Assembly: GCF_008152325.1 (NCBI RefSeq)
Contig: NZ_CP042243.1
Span: forward strand, 2,361,026 to 2,425,025
Reading direction: 5' to 3'
DNA from: Crassaminicella thermophila
GTDB taxonomy: Bacteria; Bacillota; Clostridia; Peptostreptococcales; Thermotaleaceae
DNA: 64,000 bases
In this document: piece by piece, positions 54,871 to 64,000 of the stretch
Layout: the number at the start of each line of letters is the position of its first letter
Numbering within the stretch: the stretch's first letter is position 1
Position numbers and translations under genes: made by a program
Notes under the pieces: model-generated
What the model was told of the DNA's origin: nothing
The model's input: only the letters and a program-made list of their open reading frames with translations
Databases searched by the model: none

Positions 54871-54908
54871 AAAATAAACATAGGTCAATTTTGACCTATG
54901 TTTATTTT
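54871..54908. terminator. Palindromic terminator after purD
   Basis: 18-bp perfect arms AAAATAAACATAGGTCAA and complement around TT; works for either strand. 36 bases past the purD stop. Confidence 0.85.
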
Positions 54909-54944
54909 ATCATATTTTGTCATATTTTATAGGATTAAAATTTT

Positions 54945-56213
54945 CTAATCGAGCTTACTTACAAATTTACCTATATCTTTTCTATAATACATTCCATCAA
55001 AATAAATCTTTTCTACATTTTCATATGCCTTTTCTCTAGCCTCATTAATCGTATCTCCCCAAGCTGTAACTCCTAATACTCTTCCTCCATTGGTTAAAAC
55101 TTTTCCATCTACAGCTTTTGTTCCTGCATGAAATACCATTATATCTTCATCTACATCTTCTAACCCATGAATTTCCTTTTCTTTCTCGTAGCTTCCTGGG
55201 TATCCACCTGATGCAACAACAACACAAACCGCTTTTTTGTCACTCCATTTAATTCTTTTATCTTTTAATTTTCCTTCTAAAATACACTCGATAATTTCTA
55301 CTAGATCTGTTTCAAGCCTTGTTAAAACAGTCTGTGTCTCAGGATCTCCAAATCTTACATTAAACTCTAAAACTTTTGGTCCCGTTTGTGTTATCATAAG
55401 CCCAATAAAAAGAATCCCCTTAAAATCCAATCCGTCCTTTTTAAATCCTTCAATAATAGGAACAAGTATTGTTTTTTCCACTTCTTTTCTAAGCTTTTCA
55501 TCATAAATATAGCTTGGAGAATAAGTTCCCATGCCGCCCGTATTAGGTCCTTTATCTTCATCAAATACTTTTTTATAGTCCTGTGCACTTACCATAGGTA
55601 CAATACTTTCGCCATCTACAAAGCATAATATAGAAGTTTCAATACCTGTTAAATATTCTTCAATAACCACTTTTTCTCCAGCTTCTCCAAATGTTTTTTC
55701 AGCCATCATATCCTCTAAAGCTTTTATGGCTTCTTCTTCATTCTGTGCTATTACAACACCTTTTCCAGCTGCTAATCCATCTGCTTTAATAACCATAGGA
55801 TATCCATAAATACCTATGGCTTTTTTTGCTTCTTCAATATCTATAAAAGCTTCATAATTGCCTGTAGGAATATTATGCCTTATTAAAAAATCCTTAGTGA
55901 AAGCTTTGCTACCTTCTAATTGAGCACATTTTTTGTTTGGACCAAACACTACAAGACCTTCCTCTTCAAATCGATCAACAATCCCTAAAACCAAAGGAAC
56001 TTCTGGACCTACAACGGTTAAATCTATATTGTTACTTTTGGCAAAGTCACATAATCCTTCAATATCTTTAGGGTCTATATCTACAATCTCTGCCATATTA
56101 CCAATCCCTGCATTTCCAGGAGCACAATAAATTTTATCAACCCTTGGGCTTTTCCTTAACTTCCATACAATCGTATGCTCTCTACCACCACTTCCTACTA
56201 CTAATACCTTCAT
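54945..56213 (-). CDS. purD: Phosphoribosylamine--glycine ligase
   Basis: 422 residues, ATP-grasp enzyme of IMP synthesis step 2 (GAR synthetase). VLVVGSGGREHTIVWKL, PSYIYDEKLRKEVEKTI, FNVRFGDPETQTVL are diagnostic. Last gene of the pur operon. Confidence 0.97.
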   Translation of the reverse strand: MKVLVVGSGGREHTIVWKLRKSPRVDKIYCAPGNAGIGNMAEIVDIDPKDIEGLCDFAKSNNIDLTVVGPEVPLVLGIVDRFEEEGLVVFGPNKKCAQLEGSKAFTKDFLIRHNIPTGNYEAFIDIEEAKKAIGIYGYPMVIKADGLAAGKGVVIAQNEEEAIKALEDMMAEKTFGEAGEKVVIEEYLTGIETSILCFVDGESIVPMVSAQDYKKVFDEDKGPNTGGMGTYSPSYIYDEKLRKEVEKTILVPIIEGFKKDGLDFKGILFIGLMITQTGPKVLEFNVRFGDPETQTVLTRLETDLVEIIECILEGKLKDKRIKWSDKKAVCVVVASGGYPGSYEKEKEIHGLEDVDEDIMVFHAGTKAVDGKVLTNGGRVLGVTAWGDTINEAREKAYENVEKIYFDGMYYRKDIGKFVSKLD

Positions 56214-56230
56214 AAGCTACCTCCTTCCCA

Positions 56231-57772
56231 TTAATGCTTAAAATGCCTCATTCCTGTAAACACCATAGCAATGCCATATTTATTTGCCATCTCTATAGAA
56301 GCTTCATCTTTTATTGAGCCCCCTGGTTGAATAATGGCTGTAACGCCTGATTTTGCTGCTTCTTCAACACAGTCAGGAAATGGGAAAAAGGCATCTGATG
56401 CCATAACACTTCCCTTTACTGGTATATTTGATTGTTTAATTGCATTTTCTACTGCCCAAATTCTATTTACTTGCCCAGGCCCAATACCAATTGTCTGTCC
56501 TTCACGTGCTAAAACAATACCATTTGACTTAATATGTTTTACAACCTTCCAGGCAAACATTAAATCTTCCATTTCTCTTTTAGTAGGAATTCTCTCTGTA
56601 ACAACCTTTAATTCTTCTTCAACAAACAATTCATTATCAACATCTTGAATTAATAGTCCGCCATTTACTTTTTTCATATCTAATGCATTTTTAGATTGCT
56701 TCTTATTGATATTTGCTAATTTTAATATTCTTATGTTTTTCTTGGATTTTAAAATCTCCAATGCATCTTCATCATAATCTGGTGCAATCACAATCTCTAT
56801 AAAAATCTTATTTATTTCTTCTGCCGTTCTTTTATCAATTGTACGATTCATAGCAACAATTCCACCAAAAATAGAAACTGGATCACATTTATAAGCTTTT
56901 AAATAAGCATCATATATATCATATCCACTTCCTACCCCACATGCATTTGTATGCTTTACTGCAACAACTGTAGGTTCTTCATATTCTTTTAGTAGCTCTA
57001 TTGCTCCATTTGCATCATTGATATTGTTAAAGGAAAGTTCCTTTCCATGAAGCTTTATAGCATCTACCAAAGAGCCTTCATTTTTTCCAACTTCTTTATA
57101 AAATACTGCCTTTTGATGCGGATTTTCTCCATATCTTAAATCTTGTACCTTCTCAAAAGTCATTGTAAATACATCTGGTAATGGTGCATCTATTTGCTTT
57201 CTTAAATAATCTGCTATCAATGCATCATAATGTGCTGTATGCTCAAACACCCTTAGTGCCAGCTTATATTTTGTATCATAGGATACTTCCCCATTATTTT
57301 CTAATTCTTCTAATACAGAAGTATAATCATCTGGATTACATATAACAGTCACATCTTTATGATTCTTAGCAGCACTTCTTAACATTGTAGGTCCACCTAT
57401 ATCAATGTTTTCAATAGCTTCTTCTAAAGTTGCATTTTCTTTTGCTATTGTTTCTTTAAAAGGATATAAGTTGATTGCAACTAAGTCAATAGGTACTATA
57501 TTTAAATTTTCTAACTGCTTTAAATGCTCAGGATTATCTCTCATTGCTAATAATCCTCCATGTACTTTAGGATGAAGTGTCTTTACTCTTCCATCAAGAC
57601 ATTCAGGAAAACCTGTAACATCTGATATTGGAATTACTTTTACACCATTTTCAACAAGAACTTTTGCTGTTCCGCCAGTAGAAATTATTTCTACACCCAT
57701 TTCTTGCAATTTCTTTGCAAAATCAATAATTCCTCTTTTATCTGAAACACTTATTAAAGCACGTTTAATCAT
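56231..57772 (-). CDS. purH: Bifunctional AICAR formyltransferase/IMP cyclohydrolase
   Basis: About 513 residues. N-terminal MGS-like cyclohydrolase ([26 protein letters not shown]) and C-terminal transformylase ([40 protein letters not shown]). Start ATG 57772 preferred over 57778, since AGGAGG lies only two bases before the latter. Ends 17 bases before purD. Confidence 0.97.
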   Translation of the reverse strand: MIKRALISVSDKRGIIDFAKKLQEMGVEIISTGGTAKVLVENGVKVIPISDVTGFPECLDGRVKTLHPKVHGGLLAMRDNPEHLKQLENLNIVPIDLVAINLYPFKETIAKENATLEEAIENIDIGGPTMLRSAAKNHKDVTVICNPDDYTSVLEELENNGEVSYDTKYKLALRVFEHTAHYDALIADYLRKQIDAPLPDVFTMTFEKVQDLRYGENPHQKAVFYKEVGKNEGSLVDAIKLHGKELSFNNINDANGAIELLKEYEEPTVVAVKHTNACGVGSGYDIYDAYLKAYKCDPVSIFGGIVAMNRTIDKRTAEEINKIFIEIVIAPDYDEDALEILKSKKNIRILKLANINKKQSKNALDMKKVNGGLLIQDVDNELFVEEELKVVTERIPTKREMEDLMFAWKVVKHIKSNGIVLAREGQTIGIGPGQVNRIWAVENAIKQSNIPVKGSVMASDAFFPFPDCVEEAAKSGVTAIIQPGGSIKDEASIEMANKYGIAMVFTGMRHFKH

Positions 57773-57783
57773 TTCCATGCCTC

Positions 57784-58407
57784 CTATTTTATTCTCACTT
57801 TTCGACCTTCTACTTTTAATTTGCCTTCAGCAAATAGCTTTATTGCCATAGGAAGAATTTCATGTTCAACTTCTAAAACTCTCTTTGACAAAGATTCTAC
57901 CGTATCATCATCCTTTACAATAACTGTTTTTTGCAAAATTACAGGCCCTGTATCAGTCCCTTCATCAACAAAATGTACAGTAGCCCCTGTCACTTTTACA
58001 CCATAATTTAGAACAGCCTCATGTACTTTTTTACCATAAAATCCCCTTCCACAAAAACTTGGTATAAGAGAAGGATGAATATTTATAATCCTATTTTTAT
58101 AACGCTGAACAATTTCTTTATCTAAAATGCTCATAAACCCTGCAAGGATAATTAAATCTATTTGTTTTTCTTCTAAAATTTCTAAAATCTTATATGTTCT
58201 TTCTGCTAAATTAGGATAATTATTTTTTCCTATATAAATTCCCTCTATCCCATGTTTTTTTCCACGTTCTAATGCATAAGCATCCTTTTTACTAGATATA
58301 ATAACTTCTATATTTCCATCTATATTACCTTTTTTTATATTATCAATAATTGCCTGAAGGTTTGTACCTCCTCCTGATACAAATACAGCAATATTTATTT
58401 TTGACAT
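57784..58407 (-). CDS. purN: Phosphoribosylglycinamide formyltransferase
   Basis: 207 residues. [15 protein letters not shown], catalytic [18 protein letters not shown] (Asn, His) and [13 protein letters not shown] (Asp). Folate-dependent GAR formylation. Starts within the purM end (13-base overlap). Confidence 0.97.
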   Translation of the reverse strand: MSKINIAVFVSGGGTNLQAIIDNIKKGNIDGNIEVIISSKKDAYALERGKKHGIEGIYIGKNNYPNLAERTYKILEILEEKQIDLIILAGFMSILDKEIVQRYKNRIINIHPSLIPSFCGRGFYGKKVHEAVLNYGVKVTGATVHFVDEGTDTGPVILQKTVIVKDDDTVESLSKRVLEVEHEILPMAIKLFAEGKLKVEGRKVRIK

Positions 58408-59435
58408 AATGTCACCCCATGCTCTGAAGTAACCCTACCGATTACATAAGCTTTTTCTTCTAAACTATTAAGATATTCTATCACTTCTTGTGAATCCTTG
58501 TTAGAAACAATCATAATCATACCAATTCCCATGTTGAAAGTACTAAACATTTCTTCAGTACAGATATTTCCTAGCTTTTGAATCAATTTAAAAATAGCTA
58601 GTATATCAAAGCTTCCTAAATCTATTTCTACGCCTAGTCCTTCTGGCAGGATTCTTGGAATATTTTCATAAAATCCTCCACCTGTCATGTGGACCATTCC
58701 CTTTACTTTATATTTTTTCATAACTTTACTACAAACATCTACATATATCCTAGTAGGCTTTATAAGTTCTTCTCCTAAAGTACATCCTAACTCTTCTATA
58801 TATCTATCTATCTTATAGCCTAATGTTTCAAAAAACAGCTTTCGTACCAATGAATATCCATTACTATGAATTCCACTAGAAGGTAGCCCGATTAATACAT
58901 CTCCTTCTTCAATGTCTGACCCATCAATAATTTTTTCTTTATCTACAATTCCTACTGCAAAGCCTGCCATGTCATACTCTCCTTCTTCATAAAAGCCTGG
59001 CATTTCTGCAGTCTCTCCTCCAATAAGTGCACACTGTGCTTTTATACATCCATCTGATATACCCTTTACAATGTCTGCTATCTTTTCAGATTTTAGTTTT
59101 CCTGTTGCAACATAATCTAAAAAAAACAAAGGCTTTGCTCCTTGACATAAAATATCATTTACACACATTGCTACGCAATCTTGTCCTACCGTATCATGTT
59201 TATTCATTAAAAAAGCTATCTTTAGCTTTGTTCCTACTCCATCTGTTCCAGATACCAATACAGGCTTTTTAATTCCTTCTAAATCTAGTTCAAAAAGTCC
59301 TCCAAATCCACCTAAACCACATAGTACGTTTTTGGTAAATGTTTTTTGAACATGCTCCTTCATAAGTGTAACAGCTCTTGCTCCCTCAGAAACGTCTACA
59401 CCAGCATCTTTATAAGTTAGTGATTGTTTTTCCAT
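58395..59435 (-). CDS. purM: Phosphoribosylformylglycinamidine cyclo-ligase
   Basis: 346 residues: [59 protein letters not shown] synthetase of the same pathway. Twelve bases after purF. Confidence 0.97.
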   Translation of the reverse strand: MEKQSLTYKDAGVDVSEGARAVTLMKEHVQKTFTKNVLCGLGGFGGLFELDLEGIKKPVLVSGTDGVGTKLKIAFLMNKHDTVGQDCVAMCVNDILCQGAKPLFFLDYVATGKLKSEKIADIVKGISDGCIKAQCALIGGETAEMPGFYEEGEYDMAGFAVGIVDKEKIIDGSDIEEGDVLIGLPSSGIHSNGYSLVRKLFFETLGYKIDRYIEELGCTLGEELIKPTRIYVDVCSKVMKKYKVKGMVHMTGGGFYENIPRILPEGLGVEIDLGSFDILAIFKLIQKLGNICTEEMFSTFNMGIGMIMIVSNKDSQEVIEYLNSLEEKAYVIGRVTSEHGVTLCQK

Positions 59436-59446
59436 AGTATCCTCCT

Positions 59447-60862
59447 CTATCTTTTCTCAAATAGATATTTGTTCCCTTGTTTTGGAACTTCCATTGGATA
59501 ATCTCCACTAAAACAAGCTGTACATAAACTGCATCCTTCCATGCTGGTTGATTTTATAAGCCCCTCTATACTTAAATAACCTAAGCTATCTGCACCAATC
59601 ATTTTCCTTATTTCTTCTACGGAATGAACTGCTCCTACTAAATTTTTTCTTGTTGGTGTATCTATACCAAAATAGCAAGAATACTTTACAGGCGGAGAAC
59701 ATACTCTTACATGAACTTCTTTTGCTCCTGCTGATTTTAATAAATCGACAATCTGCTTGCTCGTTGTTCCCCTAACTATAGAATCATCAACCATTATCAA
59801 TCTTTTTCCTTTTATATTATCCTTTAGTACATTTAGCTTTAATCTTACACTTCTTTCTCTCATTCTTTGATCTGGCTGTATAAATGTTCTGCCTACGTAT
59901 CTATTTTTTATAAGTCCTTCTCCAAAAGGAATTTTTGATTCTTGTGCATATCCAATAGCTGCAACAGTTCCAGAATCTGGAACAGCAATAACTAAATCTG
60001 CTTCTACTGGATGTTCCTTAGCTAGCATTTTTCCTGCATTTCTTCTGCTTACATATACGCTTTGTCCATCTAGTACACTATCAGGTCTTGCAAAATAGAC
60101 AAATTCAAAAGAACACAATGCTCTTTTCATATTTTCTGCATATCTTATACTTTTAATCTTATAATTCTCAATAATAACAATTTCACCTGGTTCAACATCT
60201 CTTACAAACTCTGCACCTATTACATTAAACGCACAACTTTCTGAAGATAATACATATCCTCCATCAATTTTTCCTATGCATAATGGCCTAAGTCCATGAG
60301 GATCTCTAACACCAATAAGCTTATCTTTATAGGTAATAGCAAGCGCATAAGATCCTCTAATTTGATCCATTGTTTCCTTTATTGCATTTTCTATTCCTAA
60401 TTTGTGATGTCTAGCAATCATATTTGCAATCACTTCACTGTCAATAGAAGTTTGAAAGATAACCCCTTGATCTTCCAATGCTTCTCTAATTTCATTAGCG
60501 TTTACAAGATTCCCATTATGGGCAAGTGCTATTGCCCCACCTTTATGGTGTACTACTAAAGGTTGAGCATTTGCTACATAACTTTCTCCAGTAGTAGAAT
60601 ATCTTACATGCCCTATGGCAATGTCTCCTTGAAGTCTCTCAATAATTTGATCAGAAAATACTTCTTGAACCAGTCCCATTTCCTTATAATAGTGAATTTC
60701 CCCATTTTTATTTGCAGCGATTCCTGCACTTTCTTGCCCTCTATGCTGAAGAGAATGTAGTCCAAAATAGGCCAATTGTGATATATTATCTATTCCTGGT
60801 GCATAAATGCCTATGATTCCACACTCCTCTTTTAATTTATCAAAATTTATTGTATTATACAT
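59447..60862 (-). CDS. purF: Amidophosphoribosyltransferase
   Basis: 471 residues. Glutaminase N-terminal Cys14 in EECGIIGIY after a short propeptide; PRPP site [17 protein letters not shown]-terminal cysteines [15 protein letters not shown] typical of the [4Fe-4S] PurF of Bacillus type. First committed step of purine synthesis and the one that consumes PRPP. Confidence 0.97.
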   Translation of the reverse strand: MYNTINFDKLKEECGIIGIYAPGIDNISQLAYFGLHSLQHRGQESAGIAANKNGEIHYYKEMGLVQEVFSDQIIERLQGDIAIGHVRYSTTGESYVANAQPLVVHHKGGAIALAHNGNLVNANEIREALEDQGVIFQTSIDSEVIANMIARHHKLGIENAIKETMDQIRGSYALAITYKDKLIGVRDPHGLRPLCIGKIDGGYVLSSESCAFNVIGAEFVRDVEPGEIVIIENYKIKSIRYAENMKRALCSFEFVYFARPDSVLDGQSVYVSRRNAGKMLAKEHPVEADLVIAVPDSGTVAAIGYAQESKIPFGEGLIKNRYVGRTFIQPDQRMRERSVRLKLNVLKDNIKGKRLIMVDDSIVRGTTSKQIVDLLKSAGAKEVHVRVCSPPVKYSCYFGIDTPTRKNLVGAVHSVEEIRKMIGADSLGYLSIEGLIKSTSMEGCSLCTACFSGDYPMEVPKQGNKYLFEKR

Positions 60863-60885
60863 GGTTACCTCCTAAAGGTTATCCC

Positions 60886-61590
60886 TTATTTTTCAAGTCT
60901 TTCTAAAACTTCTTGGTAAGTTTTTTCTACATCTCCTAAATCTCTTCTGAATCTATCTTTATCCATTTTTTTGTTTGTTTCTACATCCCATAATCTGCAA
61001 GTATCTGGCGAAATTTCATCAGCCAAAATCACTTTACCATCGAAAACACCAAATTCTAATTTAAAATCAATTAATTTCATTCCTCTTTCAAGAAAATATT
61101 CCTTTAGTATTTCATTTATTTTAAAAGCATATTTTTTCACAACTTCAACTTGCTCTTTAGTTGCTAATTCTATAGCTTCAATATGATAATCATTAATCAT
61201 CGGATCTCCTAATTCATCATTTTTATAACAAAATTCTAAAACTGTTGTTTTCATTTCAGTTCCTTCAGCAACACCTAGTCGCTTTGCAAGAGACCCTGCA
61301 GCTACATTTCTAACAATCACTTCAATAGGAAGTATTTTTACTGCCTTTACTAATGATTCTCTATCACTTAATAGTTCTTCAAAATGAGTAGGAACCCCTT
61401 TTTCTTCTAAAATTTTAAATAATACTGCTGACATTTTATTATTCACAATTCCTTTATCTTCAATTGTCCCTTTCTTTACACCATTAAATGCTGTTGCATC
61501 ATCTTTATATTCTACAATATATTTTTTTTCATCATCCGTTTTATATACTTTCTTTGCTTTTCCTTCATATAACATTTCTAATTTTTTCAT
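60886..61590 (-). CDS. purC: SAICAR synthetase
   Basis: About 234 residues from ATG 61590 (AGGAAATTAAT upstream), matching the usual opening [22 protein letters not shown]-binding and substrate motifs [19 protein letters not shown] and [24 protein letters not shown] are kept. A TTG extension to 61608 is less likely. Confidence 0.97.
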   Translation of the reverse strand: MKKLEMLYEGKAKKVYKTDDEKKYIVEYKDDATAFNGVKKGTIEDKGIVNNKMSAVLFKILEEKGVPTHFEELLSDRESLVKAVKILPIEVIVRNVAAGSLAKRLGVAEGTEMKTTVLEFCYKNDELGDPMINDYHIEAIELATKEQVEVVKKYAFKINEILKEYFLERGMKLIDFKLEFGVFDGKVILADEISPDTCRLWDVETNKKMDKDRFRRDLGDVEKTYQEVLERLEK

Positions 61591-61610
61591 ATTAATTTCC
61601 TCCCTCAATT

Positions 61611-62093
61611 TTATCGATTTAAAAATCCTTCATCTTTTTTTATAACTTCTTTTTCTTGAAGTTCTCTAAATGCTTTTAATTTTTCTCTCAACTCTGGATA
61701 CTTAACAGATAATATTTGAATAGCAAGAAGTGCTGCATTTTCTGCTCCATTTATTGCTACTGTTGCTACAGGTATTCCCTTTGGCATTTGAACAATAGAT
61801 AAAAGAGAATCTAATCCATCCATTGTTGAAGATTTTATTGGCAATCCTATAACAGGTAGTACTGTTAAACTTGCTAATACTCCTGGAAGATGTGCAGCCT
61901 TTCCAGCAGCACCTATAATTACTTCAAATCCGTTTTCTTCTGCATTTTTTGCAAACTCCATGGCACGATTTGGTGTTCTATGGGCAGATATCACCCTAAC
62001 TTGTACTTCTATACCAAAATCCTTTAAAATTTTTTCACCCTTTTCAACAACATTATAATCTGAATCACTTCCCATAATAATTGCAACCTTCAT
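61611..62093 (-). CDS. purE: N5-CAIR mutase, PurE class I
   Basis: 160 residues: [54 protein letters not shown]. No purK follows, so carboxylation may proceed without PurK or its gene is elsewhere. First gene of the pur operon; strong GGAGGG before ATG. Confidence 0.96.
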   Translation of the reverse strand: MKVAIIMGSDSDYNVVEKGEKILKDFGIEVQVRVISAHRTPNRAMEFAKNAEENGFEVIIGAAGKAAHLPGVLASLTVLPVIGLPIKSSTMDGLDSLLSIVQMPKGIPVATVAINGAENAALLAIQILSVKYPELREKLKAFRELQEKEVIKKDEGFLNR

Positions 62094-62211
62094 ATTTTTC
62101 CCTCCTTATTAAAATCAGTAATTCCATTTTTATTAACCAAACTTTAGTCTTAATATTTCTAATTCTTTATTTTTTTATCATCAATTTAAAATTTTCAATC
62201 AAACCTTGGAT

Positions 62212-62249
62212 AAAAAAAACCCGATATAGACTTCATCATCTATTTCGGG
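62212..62249 (-). terminator. Terminator after NCS2 permease gene
   Basis: CCCGAAATA/TATATCGGG stem with T8 following on the minus strand, ten bases after the permease stop. Confidence 0.9.
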
Positions 62250-62258
62250 CTATTTAGT

Positions 62259-63593
62259 TTAACTAGCTATATGCTTTAATATAAACAGCACTGCAATAAC
62301 ATACATCATTGGATGTACTTCATCTGATCTTTTTGCTAGAACTTTTAATAGTACATAAGAAATCACACCAAAAACAAGTCCTTCTGCAATGCTATAAGTT
62401 AAAGGCATCATAATAATTGTTAAAAATGCTGGAATGGCTTCTGTAAAATCTTCAAAATTTATTTTTAATATTGGACTAATCATAAATAATCCTACTAAAA
62501 TCAGTACTGCTGAAGTAGCTTGCGGTGGAACAGCTGTAAATAGTGGAGCAAATACTACAGAAGCTAAGAATAACACTCCAGTTGTAAGCGCTGTAAGTCC
62601 TGTTCTTCCACCCTCTGCAACACCAGATGCACTTTCAACATAAGTTGTAACAGTACTTGTTCCCATCATAGATCCCACAGTCGTACCAATAGCATCTGCA
62701 AATAAAGCTTGTTTTGCCTTAGGCAATTTCCCTTCATCATCAATCATATCTGCTTTTGTAGCAACACCAATTAATGTTCCTAATGTATCAAATAAATCTA
62801 CAAATAAGAAAGTAAATACAACCACTACCATATTCCATGATAAAATTTCATTCATTCCGACAAACTTGAAAAAGATTGGTTTTATAGATGGCGGTACGCT
62901 GACAATTGTAGCAGGGATTGCTGTTTTCCCAATCACCATACCCCCAACTGTCGTAAGAATCATACCAATTAACAAAGCACCTTTTACATTCTTTACAAGT
63001 AATATTCCTGTTACAATAATTCCAACTAATGCCAATAACACCCCAGGATCTTTTACATTTCCTAATCCTACTAAAACAGCATCATTATTTACAATAATTC
63101 CAGCACTTTGAAATCCTATAAAAGCAATAAATAATCCAATCCCAACGCTTACTGCATTTTTAATCACCATAGGCATTCCATTAATAATTGCCTCACGAAC
63201 ATTTGTTAAGGTAAGTACTATAAATATAAGTCCTTCAATTAATACTGCGGTTAAAGCAAATTGCCAGCTATATCCCATTCCAATACAAACTGAAAACGCA
63301 AAGAATGCATTTAATCCCATACCTGGTGCTAATGCAAATGGCAGATTTGCCATAAATGCCATCAAAAATGTAGCAAATGCTGCTGAAAGAGCAGTAGCAG
63401 TAAATACAGCTCCTTTATCCATTCCTGTAGCACTTAAAATATCTGGATTAACAATAAGAATATAGGCCATCGTCATAAATGTTGTAATACCAGCAATAAT
63501 TTCAGTTTTTACATTAGTTTTTTTCTCTGAAAGCTTAAATAAATTTTCAAGCACTCCTGATTTTGATTTTTTGTTTGTAATTTCCAATTTCAT
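62259..63593 (-). CDS. pbuG: NCS2/AzgA-family purine permease (hypoxanthine/guanine type)
   Basis: About 444 residues with 12 or more helices. EIIAGITTFMTMAYILIVNPDIL, GMGLNAFFAFSVCIGMGYSW, LFVDLFDTLGTLIGVATKADMID and TVTTYVESASGVAEGGRTGLTAL are AzgA/PbuG motifs. True start is ATG 63593 (GGAGGAG before it); an open frame further up runs through the riboswitch and is not coding. Imports hypoxanthine or guanine. Confidence 0.93.
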   Translation of the reverse strand: MKLEITNKKSKSGVLENLFKLSEKKTNVKTEIIAGITTFMTMAYILIVNPDILSATGMDKGAVFTATALSAAFATFLMAFMANLPFALAPGMGLNAFFAFSVCIGMGYSWQFALTAVLIEGLIFIVLTLTNVREAIINGMPMVIKNAVSVGIGLFIAFIGFQSAGIIVNNDAVLVGLGNVKDPGVLLALVGIIVTGILLVKNVKGALLIGMILTTVGGMVIGKTAIPATIVSVPPSIKPIFFKFVGMNEILSWNMVVVVFTFLFVDLFDTLGTLIGVATKADMIDDEGKLPKAKQALFADAIGTTVGSMMGTSTVTTYVESASGVAEGGRTGLTALTTGVLFLASVVFAPLFTAVPPQATSAVLILVGLFMISPILKINFEDFTEAIPAFLTIIMMPLTYSIAEGLVFGVISYVLLKVLAKRSDEVHPMMYVIAVLFILKHIAS

Positions 63594-63626
63594 CTCCTCC
63601 TTTTGTTTTGGGGATTTTTCTATATT

Positions 63627-63692
63627 CACAAAAACGAAAGCCCGGATGGGAAGGTTTGTACTCATAAGTGAAACCTCCCCGTCCGGGCTTTT
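63627..63692 (-). terminator. Intrinsic terminator of riboswitch expression platform
   Basis: Long stem AAAGCCCGGACGGGGAGGTTT with its near-complement AAACCTTCCCATCCGGGCTTT, then CGTTTTTG. Its 5' arm shares bases with the last PRPP-aptamer strand GCCCGG, so ligand binding can block it. Confidence 0.88.
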
Positions 63693-63772
63693 ATCCCCAC
63701 GGTGTAGTATTACATACTGCAATACTCGTATCACTTGGACCAGACGCAAAACAGCCGGAACCCTAGATACGC
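63672..63772 (-). promoter_or_regulatory. ykkC subtype-2 riboswitch, PRPP-type
   Basis: Minus strand shows the ykkC core: CTAGGGTTCCGG, GTCTGGTCCAAG, then CTACACCGTGGGGATAAAAG leading into CCCGG. Known ykkC subtypes bind guanidine, ppGpp or PRPP. Its place directly behind a guanine aptamer, before a purine permease, is that of PRPP riboswitches. High PRPP would turn expression on by preventing the terminator. Confidence 0.85.
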
Positions 63773-63775
63773 TTT

Positions 63776-63848
63776 CACCCATAGTCAGGCAATTTACGGT
63801 TGCCTGGTAGAGACTTTCGGACCCTATTACCGAAATTATATGAGTAGA
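63776..63848 (-). promoter_or_regulatory. Guanine-type purine riboswitch aptamer
   Basis: Minus-strand pattern: TCATATAATTTCGGTAATAG, GGGTCCGAAAGTCTCTACC, AGGCAACCGTAAATTGCCTG, ACTATG. The C in GACTATG (position 74 by convention) gives guanine/hypoxanthine specificity; adenine riboswitches have T there. P1 pairs CTCAT with ATGGG. Confidence 0.93.
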
Positions 63849-63884
63849 TGATTTAATTGTTTTTTCATTTGTTCTTACATCATT

Positions 63885-63913
63885 ATCATATCAAAGTCAC
63901 TTTTTTTAGTCAA
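63885..63913 (-). promoter_or_regulatory. Sigma-A promoter for tandem riboswitch and NCS2 permease
   Basis: Minus-strand TTGACT (63913-63908), 17-base spacer, TATGAT (63890-63885); start near 63878, 30 bases before the guanine aptamer. Confidence 0.8.
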
Positions 63914-64000
63914 TAGCTTTTCGAATGTTTTTGTTTTTATTTTTAAATTAATTTGTATAAACACGAACATTAAGCCTTTTTATTTGTTTTATAATTCCTG

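Noticed and set aside
63672-63772. Guanidine-I (ykkC subtype 1) riboswitch
   Set aside because: The core is shared, but the tandem with a guanine aptamer and the purine permease context fit PRPP better; direct test would decide.
63593-63782. In-frame N-terminal extension of the NCS2 permease
   Set aside because: It translates the riboswitch and terminator; ATG 63593 has a strong ribosome binding site and starts the conserved family sequence.
63950-63980. PurR-box-like ACGAACATT
   Set aside because: Only one half-site with mismatches at the window edge; too weak to call.

Overview
The window is AT-rich with short intergenic gaps and strong AGGAGG-type ribosome binding sites. It carries SAM, guanine and PRPP-type riboswitches, a hybrid-cluster protein, and many Fe-S and MinD/Mrp-type ATPases. 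Together these point to an anaerobic, low-GC Firmicute of class Clostridia, broadly Alkaliphilus/Crassaminicella-like; I cannot fix the genus. No rRNA, tRNA or CRISPR array was seen. Most genes are on the minus strand.

Layout. 1-3085: pcrA/uvrD helicase, cut by the window edge and interrupted by a 360-residue intein whose endonuclease domain looks like GIY-YIG. 3.3-7.4 kb: MFS exporter, orphan sensor kinase, a 40-residue LDCC-motif microprotein, and a small membrane protein behind a sigma-54-type promoter. 7.5-21.9 kb: two minus-strand operons around a LysR gene. One has two rhodanese lipoproteins (one frameshifted), a TVP38 protein, an HdrB-like CCG protein and a GltD-like Fe-S flavoprotein. 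The other has a YeeE split around TusA, a YnjBCD-like ABC importer, two glycosyltransferases (TIGR04283/TIGR04282-like) and a choline-kinase-like protein. This looks like a sulfur acquisition and trafficking system with a still unknown product, and it echoes the E. coli ydjXYZ-ynjABCDEF locus.

22-32.7 kb: nucleoside hydrolase, YerC, SAM riboswitch with metNIQ, a chemoreceptor, psuK-psuG for pseudouridine breakdown, a 160-bp foldback, and hcp with a CRP/FNR-type operator. 32.8-40.8 kb: three tandem paralogs built of carboxypeptidase-regulatory-like repeats, a zinc-ribbon protein, an esterase, then an area scarred by TnpB and IS3 remnants holding a methyltransferase and a hydrolase; recX follows.

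40.3-44.6 kb: Fur, DUF134, NifX-like and MinD/Mrp ATPase genes, probably for Fe-S or metal-cofactor handling. 44.6-48.6 kb: fruR-fruK-fruA-ptsH. 48.8-53 kb: MacB/Lol-type ABC export locus whose permease is frameshifted and whose ATPase appears to start at AUU. 53-54.8 kb: YbjQ, a small membrane protein, and an enoyl-CoA hydratase-family enzyme. 54.9-62.1 kb: purE-C-F-M-N-H-D operon for IMP synthesis. 62.2-64 kb: an NCS2 purine permease preceded by a tandem guanine and PRPP riboswitch and a terminator, linking purine uptake to guanine and PRPP levels.
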